The notes beneath the pieces are model-generated. The model saw only the letters and a list, made by a program, of their open reading frames with translations, ran no database searches and had not been told where the DNA came from. The translations under genes were made by a program, and so were the position numbers. Shown here one piece after another: positions 6,536-8,207 of a stretch of 8,207 nt of DNA; the stretch's first letter is position 1; each line of letters begins with the position of its first letter. The stretch comes from Acidisphaera sp035272265 (GTDB lineage: Bacteria > Pseudomonadota > Alphaproteobacteria > Acetobacterales > Acetobacteraceae): NCBI GenBank assembly GCA_035272265.1, contig DATEQV010000347.1, forward strand, positions 1-8,207. Direction: 5' to 3'.

Positions 6536-7918
6536 GGCGGCGAGGCGCCCGAGCAGCCGCGCATGCGCCCGCGCGCCGTGGCGGAACAGGCTCAGCTCGA
6601 ACTTCTCGTTCGGGCTGTGCGCCCCGTCGTCGTCCAGCGCGAAGCCCATCAGCACGCTGTCCATCCCCAGCGCCGACTTGAACGTCTCCACCACCGGGAT
6701 CGAGCCGCCGCCGCCCATCAGCACCGGCGCGCGGCCGAACTCGTCCTGCAGCGACGCCGACGCGGCGCGCACCCAGCGGCTGTCCGCCGGGATCACGATC
6801 GCCGCGCCTGCGCCGAATTCCTGGAACGTCGCCTGCACGCCCGGCGGCAGCCGGTCCCGCACGAAGCGGCGAAAACCCTCCTGCACCTCGTGCGGGTCCA
6901 TGTCCGGTACCAGCCGGAACGACACCTTGGCATGCGCCTCCGACGGGATGACGGTCTTCGCCCCCGCCTCGGTGTAGCCGCCCCAGATGCCGTTGATGTC
7001 GGCGGTCGGCCGCGCCCACAGGCGCTGCAGCGGCGGGCGGTCGCGCTCTCCGGCGGCATGCGTCAGCCCCGCGTGGCCGAGGAAGGCCGCCTCGTCGAAG
7101 CCGAGCCCCTCCCACGCCGCCGCCTGCTCCGCCGGCACCTCGCGCACCCGGTCGTAGAAGCCCGGCACCTGCACATGGCCGTTGTTGTCATGCAGGTCTC
7201 CAAGGACTCGCGTGAGCACGTTGATCGGGTTCATCGCCAGCCCGCCGAACAGGCCCGAATGCAGGTCCTTGTCCGGCCCCCGGACGTCGACCTGCATGTA
7301 AACCAGGCCGCGCAGGCTGGTGGTGATCGCCGGCGCGTCGACGCTCCACTGCGTCGAGTCGCTGATCAGCACGAAATCGGCGCCAAGCTCGTCGCGGGCC
7401 GAGCGCAGGAACGCCGGCAAATTCACGCTGCCGACCTCCTCCTCGCCTTCGATCAGCACGGTCATGCGCACGGGGATGCTGCCGGTCGCCGCGTGCCACG
7501 CGCGCAGGCTCTCCAGGAACGCGGCCACCTGGCCTTTGTCGTCGCATGCGCCGCGGGCCACGATCCGCCGCCCGCTCGGGCCATCCACCACCTGCGGCTC
7601 GAACGGCGGGCTGGTCCACAGCGCCACCGGATCGGGCGGCTGCACGTCGTAGTGGCCGTAGAACAGCACATGCGGCCCCCCTTCCGGGCCGACATGATGC
7701 GCCAGCACGACCGGATGCCCCGCAGTCGGACGCAGGCTCGCCGAGAATCCGAGCGAGACCAGCGTGTCGCGCACCCACTCGGCGGCGCGGACGCAGTCGC
7801 GGGAATGGCCGGGCTGGGCGCTGACGCTCGGAATCGCGAGCAGGTCCGACAACCGCTTGACTGCCGCCGGCTGCGCCGCCTCCAGCTCGTCCAGGACCCG
7901 GTCGATCGCTGCACCCAT
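6527..7918 (-). CDS. M20-family metallodipeptidase (M20/M25/M40)
   Basis: Zinc- or manganese-dependent exopeptidase that hydrolyses dipeptides or related amides, probably in the cytoplasm (no signal peptide). It is 463 residues, the normal length for the CNDP/DapE-like dipeptidase group. Catalytic domain: YGHYDVQPP with ligand His89 and Asp91; ACDDKG with bridging Asp126; EGEEEVGS with general base Glu159 and ligand Glu160; ISDS with Asp187; and GAHSPNE near the end with ligand His434. The lid/dimerisation domain lies at about 205-375, including DLHSG with His220. All metal-site residues are present. The start is ATG at 7918, with GGAG (7928-7931) nine bases upstream; GTG 7936 and ATG 7933 are alternatives six and five codons earlier. 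Its stop overlaps the fetA Shine-Dalgarno sequence, so it heads an apparent operon with fetAB. The natural substrate is unknown. Confidence 0.93.
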   Translation of the reverse strand: MGAAIDRVLDELEAAQPAAVKRLSDLLAIPSVSAQPGHSRDCVRAAEWVRDTLVSLGFSASLRPTAGHPVVLAHHVGPEGGPHVLFYGHYDVQPPDPVALWTSPPFEPQVVDGPSGRRIVARGACDDKGQVAAFLESLRAWHAATGSIPVRMTVLIEGEEEVGSVNLPAFLRSARDELGADFVLISDSTQWSVDAPAITTSLRGLVYMQVDVRGPDKDLHSGLFGGLAMNPINVLTRVLGDLHDNNGHVQVPGFYDRVREVPAEQAAAWEGLGFDEAAFLGHAGLTHAAGERDRPPLQRLWARPTADINGIWGGYTEAGAKTVIPSEAHAKVSFRLVPDMDPHEVQEGFRRFVRDRLPPGVQATFQEFGAGAAIVIPADSRWVRAASASLQDEFGRAPVLMGGGGSIPVVETFKSALGMDSVLMGFALDDDGAHSPNEKFELSLFRHGARAHARLLGRLAAGG

Positions 7919-8092
7919 GCCGCTCTGCTCCATCACGCTGCGGCCCGACGGCCGCCGGACGCGCGCTGTAGCATGCCGGAACCGCGTCGCCGATGGCGCA
8001 GATGTGACTCCGCCGGTCGCGCCGGATCACGCAGACCATGGCGTGGTCCAGCTTCAGGTGCAGAATGCAGGGGAATCGCACTTCGAATTTGC

Positions 8093-8121
8093 TTGACACG
8101 GGCGGGGTATTGCTCGGCTCG
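8093..8121 (+). promoter_or_regulatory. Candidate promoter for the right-hand gene
   Basis: A perfect TTGACA -35 element lies at 8093-8098. At 17 bases spacing the -10 position (8116-8121) reads GGCTCG, which is poor. The only TAT-like element nearby (TATTGC, 8109-8114) is too close. The -35 and its position ahead of a well-marked start codon support a promoter, but the -10 is unconvincing. Confidence 0.3.
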
Positions 8122-8143
8122 GGCGTGATCGATTCTACCTCTC

Positions 8144-8160
8144 GGCGTGTGGGACACGCC
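8144..8160 (+). repeat. Hairpin just upstream of the right-hand gene's ribosome binding site
   Basis: GGCGTGT and ACACGCC form a perfect 7-bp stem with a GGG loop. It ends three bases before the GGAGG at 8164-8168. It could be an operator or a 5' leader hairpin. Confidence 0.4.
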
Positions 8161-8173
8161 CGGGGAGGCCACG

Positions 8174-8207
8174 ATGGATCGGTTTGTCGAGTGCTGGGAG
8201 GGTCTGG
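8174..8207 (+). CDS. First 11 codons of an unidentified plus-strand gene (cut by window edge)
   Basis: ATG at 8174 is preceded by GGGGAGG with five bases between GGAGG (8164-8168) and the start, an excellent ribosome binding site. The visible product is MDRFVECWEGL, too short to identify. Support comes from the ribosome binding site, the upstream -35 element and the divergent position. It may be controlled by the hairpin at 8144-8160. Confidence 0.5.
   Translation, partial: MDRFVECWEGL

Larger units (their letters stand above)
7937..8173. other. Divergent intergenic region between the peptidase and the right-hand gene
   Basis: Noncoding stretch separating the minus-strand peptidase unit from a plus-strand gene. 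The plus-strand side holds a candidate promoter (8093 onward) and a hairpin (8144-8160). I could not find a convincing -35/-10 pair for the peptidase on the minus strand. Minus-strand reading frames run through here from about 8099 but show no recognisable protein. Confidence 0.5.

Noticed and set aside
7188..8099. Minus-strand frame starting upstream of the peptidase
   Set aside because: It overlaps most of the peptidase out of frame, starts at GTG inside the complement of the plus-strand -35 region, and shows no family features.
8098..8113. Possible sigma-54 promoter (TTGC preceded by G-rich sequence)
   Set aside because: The TTGC is present, but the -24 region does not match TGGCAC at the required spacing.
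5051..8128. A plus-strand open frame of about 1,000 codons opposite fetB, fetA and the peptidase
   Set aside because: Same reason: it mirrors three well-supported minus-strand genes and even runs through the tRNA gene. Its product is low-complexity Arg/Ala/Pro-rich.

Overview
The window reads as GC-rich chromosomal DNA from an alphaproteobacterium, possibly a sphingomonad or rhodospirillal. This rests on strong G/C third-position bias in most genes, family resemblance of the proteins, a tRNA gene without an encoded CCA, and a TTGAC-N4-GTCAA (FNR/FixK-type) half-site pair. No rRNA, CRISPR array, intact insertion sequence or prophage is visible. Almost everything is on the minus strand, so the biological reading order runs from high to low coordinates.

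Right end (about 7937-8207): a short divergent region with a candidate promoter, a 7-bp hairpin and the first codons of an unidentified plus-strand gene (from 8174). Then, on the minus strand, comes a tight three-gene unit: an M20-family metallodipeptidase (6527-7918), the ATPase fetA (5917-6516) and the permease fetB (5114-5920). The peptidase stop overlaps the fetA Shine-Dalgarno sequence, and fetA and fetB overlap by ATGA, so the three are probably translated from one mRNA. FetAB homologues export iron or other metals. A potential G-quadruplex sits on the fetA start, and FetA lacks the usual Q-loop glutamine.

Centre (4091-5065): a CAU-anticodon tRNA, best read as the lysidine-modified isoleucine tRNA, then a cytochrome b561-type four-helix membrane protein with its own likely promoter. 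A structured intergenic region follows, holding two strong hairpins. Next is ettA (2411-4090), a full-length ABC-F translation factor. A GNAT acetyltransferase (1883-2398) starts 12 nt after ettA, in the same frame and with no ordinary start codon.

Left end (1-1882): about 890 bp without a convincing intact gene. It contains a decayed IS630-type transposase fragment, overlapping inverted repeats and an orphan FNR/FixK-like operator. It is followed by the N-terminal 331 codons of an AI-2E/PerM-family membrane protein that runs off the left edge. This part is less GC-rich and uses more A/T-ending codons than the rest, which suggests an accessory or transferred segment.

The genes are mostly housekeeping or stress-related (translation throttling, tRNA, metal export, peptide hydrolysis, membrane redox). 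I do not see a clearly new defence or mobile system. The items that most deserve a second look are the GNAT start/ettA readthrough question, the G-rich fetA start, the FetA Q-loop loss and the long hairpin ahead of ettA.
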